Source of the DNA: Saprospiraceae bacterium
GTDB lineage: Bacteria > Bacteroidota > Bacteroidia > Chitinophagales > Saprospiraceae
Direction of reading: 5' to 3'
DNA: 8,754 bases
NCBI GenBank assembly: GCA_007128085.1
Contig: SKYC01000016.1
Location: forward strand, 1-8,754
Shown piece after piece: positions 7,335 through 8,754 of the stretch; within the stretch, counting starts at the first letter, position 1; each line of letters opens with the position of its first letter. The position numbers were made by a program, and so were the translations under genes. The notes below the pieces were generated by a model. It did not search any database. It worked only from the letters and a program-made list of their open reading frames with translations, and was not told the DNA's origin.

Positions 7335-8349
7335 CGGGTGACTGCTTGGGTGTTTCCTCGTCTGAATCTTCGACTTCTTCCTCCAGGGCTTCCGGTTCGA
7401 GCTCTTTAAACCGACCCATTTGAGCGAATTTATTGATGCGTTTGTCAATCAACTCATCTTTATCAATTTCGCAGAGCATATCCAACTCCTTAAGGATGTG
7501 TTTTTTCAGAATGTCCATCATTTCCGCACTGTTGGCGTGTGCGCCTCCGAGGGGTTCGTAAATAATTCCATCGATCAGACCAAATTCAAACATGTGTTCA
7601 GCGGTCAGTTTGAGTTGTTCGGCCGCCACTTCTTTGTAGTCCCAGCTTCGCCAGAGTATTGAGCTGCAGGACTCCGGTGAGATTACCGAATACCAGGTAT
7701 TTTCAAGCATAAAGACTCTGTCTCCAAGTCCAACACCAATGGCTCCTCCTGAAGCACCTTCACCGATCACATAGCAGAGAATGGGTACTTCGAGTCTGGC
7801 CATTTCAAAGAGGTTGCGCGCGATGGCTTCTGCCTGACCTCTTTGTTCAGCTTCAAGTCCCGGATAAGCACCGGGGGTATCGATGAGTGAGAGTACGGGA
7901 AATCCGAATCTTTCTGCCAACTTCATAAGGCGCAGCGCTTTGCGGTATCCCTCGGGGTTGGCCATACCAAAATTGCGGTATTGCCTCATTTTGGTATTGA
8001 CCCCTTTTTGGTGGCCAATGATTACCACTGTACGACCATCGATTTTACCGAGACCACCAACTATCGCCTTGTCGTCTTTGAAGTAACGGTCGCCGTGTAA
8101 TTCAACAAAGGAAGAAGTGATGCTTTTAATGTAGTGGTAGGTATAGGGTCTTTCGGGATGCCTGGATAGCTGGACTCTTTGCCAACCTGTCAGATTGTTG
8201 TATATTTCCTTTCTCTTATCGTTGATCTTTTTTTCGAGTTCGGTGGTCATGGGAGACACATCGACATCTCCTTTTTCACCTACCTGTTGAATTTTTTCAA
8301 GCTGCTCGTAGAGGCTTTCAAGTGGTTTTTCAAAGTCGAGAAAGACCAT
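7324..8349 (-). CDS. accA: Acetyl-CoA carboxylase carboxyltransferase subunit alpha
   Basis: AccA pairs with AccD to transfer the carboxyl group from carboxy-biotin on AccB to acetyl-CoA, making malonyl-CoA for fatty acid synthesis in the cytoplasm. I chose the ATG at 8349 (341 aa, MVFLDFEKPLESLYEQLEKI), because Bacteroidota AccA proteins usually begin M-x-x-LDFE-x-P. Starts at 8355 and 8394 (356 aa) are possible but add unconserved residues. Family motifs are clear: HPERPYTYHYI (64-74), ELHGDRYFKDD (83-93), the crotonase-fold segments LSLIDTPGAYPGLEAEQRGQ (153-172) and VIGEGASGGAIGVGLGDR (194-211), YSVISPESCSSILWRS (220-235) and IYEPLGGAH (263-271). The domain is complete. After KFAQMGRFKEL an acidic tail of about 25 residues (EPEALEEEVEDSDEETPKQS and on) extends beyond E. 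coli AccA (about 319 aa). The last bases overlap the next gene. Confidence 0.97.
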   Translation of the reverse strand: MVFLDFEKPLESLYEQLEKIQQVGEKGDVDVSPMTTELEKKINDKRKEIYNNLTGWQRVQLSRHPERPYTYHYIKSITSSFVELHGDRYFKDDKAIVGGLGKIDGRTVVIIGHQKGVNTKMRQYRNFGMANPEGYRKALRLMKLAERFGFPVLSLIDTPGAYPGLEAEQRGQAEAIARNLFEMARLEVPILCYVIGEGASGGAIGVGLGDRVFMLENTWYSVISPESCSSILWRSWDYKEVAAEQLKLTAEHMFEFGLIDGIIYEPLGGAHANSAEMMDILKKHILKELDMLCEIDKDELIDKRINKFAQMGRFKELEPEALEEEVEDSDEETPKQSPDDN

Positions 8350-8389
8350 AGACATTAAACTTTTAAAATTATAACGAATGAGGGTACAC

Positions 8390-8417
8390 CCCAAATAGGA
8401 CAGCTAAGGTAGTACAA
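8390..8417 (-). promoter_or_regulatory. Possible accA promoter
   Basis: On the minus strand TTTG (8418-8415) is followed after 17 nt by TATTTGGG (8397-8390), a 6/8 match to the Bacteroidota -7 motif TAnnTTTG. Transcription would begin near 8384, leaving about 35 nt before the accA start chosen at 8349. This argues against the ATG at 8394. A rival -7 box (TAATTTTA) lies closer to the gene. Weak evidence. Confidence 0.3.
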
Positions 8418-8473
8418 ATTGATCGGATTATTACCCAGAGAAAAAAATATTTAAAAAAATTCCTGAAAAAATG

Positions 8474-8504
8474 TTGCTTGAAAGCGGCGTTTAAATTACT
8501 TTTG
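8474..8504 (+). promoter_or_regulatory. Bacteroidota-type housekeeping promoter for the tRNA-like elements
   Basis: TACTTTTG at 8497-8504 matches the Bacteroidota -7 consensus TAnnTTTG in every position. TTG at 8474-8476 lies 20 nt upstream (another at 8478-8480 lies 16 nt upstream), a fitting -33 element. Initiation would be near 8511, about 30 nt before the first tRNA-like element. The predicted transcript would begin in a small inverted repeat, GCTTA-AGACGA-TAAGC (8510-8525). It points away from accA, so 8395-8540 is a divergent intergenic region. Confidence 0.65.
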
Positions 8505-8541
8505 CGTTCGCTTAAGACGATAAGCTAAAAACAATCATTTT

Positions 8542-8615
8542 GGTCCGGTAGTTCAGTTTGTTAGAATACCTGCCTGTCATCCCCAACAAGTTGGGGACGG
8601 GTTCGAGTCCGGGAC
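8542..8615 (+). ncRNA. tRNA-Asp(GUC)-like element, copy 1 (non-canonical or degenerate)
   Basis: The 5' half is a textbook Bacteroidota tRNA-Asp: acceptor strand GGTCCGG (8542-8548), TA, D-arm GTTC...GAAT, then CCTGC and the anticodon loop CTGTCAT with GTC at 8576-8578. The matching 3' strand GCAGG is absent. In its place stands the palindrome CCCCAACAAGTTGGGG (8581-8596), then ACGGG and a T-loop sequence TTCGAGT without a proper 3' T-stem. CCGGGAC at 8609-8615 can still pair with the acceptor strand (6 pairs with one bulged G), giving a 74-nt unit. The D-loop reads AGTTTGTTA, so the near-invariant GG dinucleotide is lost. CCA is not encoded. A normal cloverleaf cannot form, so decoding is doubtful. 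It may be a tRNA pseudogene or a tRNA-derived RNA. Confidence 0.6.
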
Positions 8616-8655
8616 AAAGAGAAGGAAAAGAATAACAAGGAGTAAAGTATTAATT

Positions 8656-8728
8656 GGTCCGGTAGTTCAGTTGGTTAGAATACCTGCCTGTCATCCCCAA
8701 CAAGTTGGGGACGGGTTCGAGTCGGATC
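8656..8728 (+). ncRNA. tRNA-Asp(GUC)-like element, copy 2 (non-canonical or degenerate)
   Basis: This copy lies 114 bp after the first and matches it at 69 of 70 positions over the core (8654-8723). It keeps the normal D-loop AGTTGGTTA. It has the same replacement of the 3' anticodon stem by CCCCAACAAGTTGGGG (8695-8710), and the T-loop-like ACGGGTTCGAG is not followed by CCCGT. The 3' end differs from copy 1: TCGGATC (8722-8728) can pair with all seven bases of GGTCCGG, using two G-U wobbles, so the closing helix is kept with a different sequence. The unit is 73 nt, the length of a tRNA. No promoter of its own is seen, so it is probably co-transcribed with copy 1. Confidence 0.6.
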
Positions 8729-8754
8729 AAACGGAAGAATTAGAATAATAAGGA

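Larger units (their letters stand above)
8540..8754 (+). repeat. Tandem repeat of tRNA-like units, period 114 bp, open at the window end
   Basis: Two units align without gaps over 8540-8609 and 8654-8723 with a single mismatch (T8559 versus G8673). After the variable acceptor strand, purine-rich tails of equal length (8616-8641 and 8729-8754) match at about 20 of 26 positions, and both end in AAGGA. The window stops exactly at the end of the second tail, so further units may follow. Confidence 0.85.

Noticed and set aside
7335..7448. An upstream extension of the DUF6913-like gene to 7448
   Set aside because: It would overlap accA by 125 bp and adds unconserved, Lys/Ser-rich sequence that is only a shifted reading of the accA tail.
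8350..8394. Longer accA start at 8394
   Set aside because: The extra 15 residues (MGCTLIRYNFKSLMS) do not resemble AccA, and the possible promoter would overlap this start; 8349 fits the family N-terminus.
8540..8754. CRISPR array
   Set aside because: The repeat unit is 70 nt with a single related tail, not short repeats with unique spacers, and no cas gene is present.
8540..8754. Attachment site of an integrated element
   Set aside because: Duplications at att sites usually involve the 3' end of a tRNA; here the 5' half is the well-kept part and no integrase is in the window.

Overview
The window looks like a chromosomal segment of a Bacteroidota bacterium, most plausibly from the Saprospiria/Chitinophagia side of the phylum. 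The signs are a secreted protein with a C-terminal type IX secretion sorting domain, an ECF sigma factor overlapping a gene for a membrane protein with a beta-barrel-like C-terminus, a Bacteroidota-restricted DUF6913-like gene behind accA, a perfect Bacteroidota promoter motif (TAnnTTTG), and almost no Shine-Dalgarno sequences. No insertion sequence, integrase or CRISPR array is visible.

Layout. From 1 to 3129 on the minus strand there is one co-directional cluster, read from high to low coordinates. It holds a 530-aa secreted type IX cargo protein with four WxTGxT-type repeats, a 194-aa ECF sigma factor, and a single-pass membrane protein (cut by the window edge) whose end looks like outer-membrane beta strands. 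The last two overlap by 17 bp. Together they resemble a trans-envelope regulatory module with a surface protein. The 234-bp gap 3130-3363 holds a 16-bp direct repeat and a possible 23-codon hydrophobic reading frame. A secreted S9 (prolyl oligopeptidase family) serine peptidase lies at 3364-5391 (minus). It is divergent from a YdjM-type membrane metal-dependent hydrolase at 5576-6814 (plus). Then accA (carboxyltransferase alpha subunit of acetyl-CoA carboxylase) and a DUF6913-like gene form an overlapping minus-strand pair (8349 to 6801). The tail of this pair overlaps the hydrolase gene by 14 bp.

The most unusual part is the right end. A perfect TAnnTTTG promoter (8497-8504, plus) drives into two tandem tRNA-Asp-like elements with a period of 114 bp. 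Each keeps the 5' half of tRNA-Asp(GUC), including the D-arm and anticodon loop. The 3' side of the anticodon stem is replaced by a strong palindrome (CCCCAACAAGTTGGGG), and the 3' side of the T-stem is missing. Both copies nevertheless keep a pairable acceptor helix and a tRNA-like total length (74 and 73 nt). The 70-nt core is 69/70 identical between copies, while the following purine-rich tail is only about 20/26 identical. They may be tRNA-derived non-coding RNAs, or degenerate tRNAs kept alike by gene conversion. The repeat may continue past the window.

The rest looks like ordinary housekeeping and envelope genes. All functions are read from sequence motifs alone, and no database search was possible.
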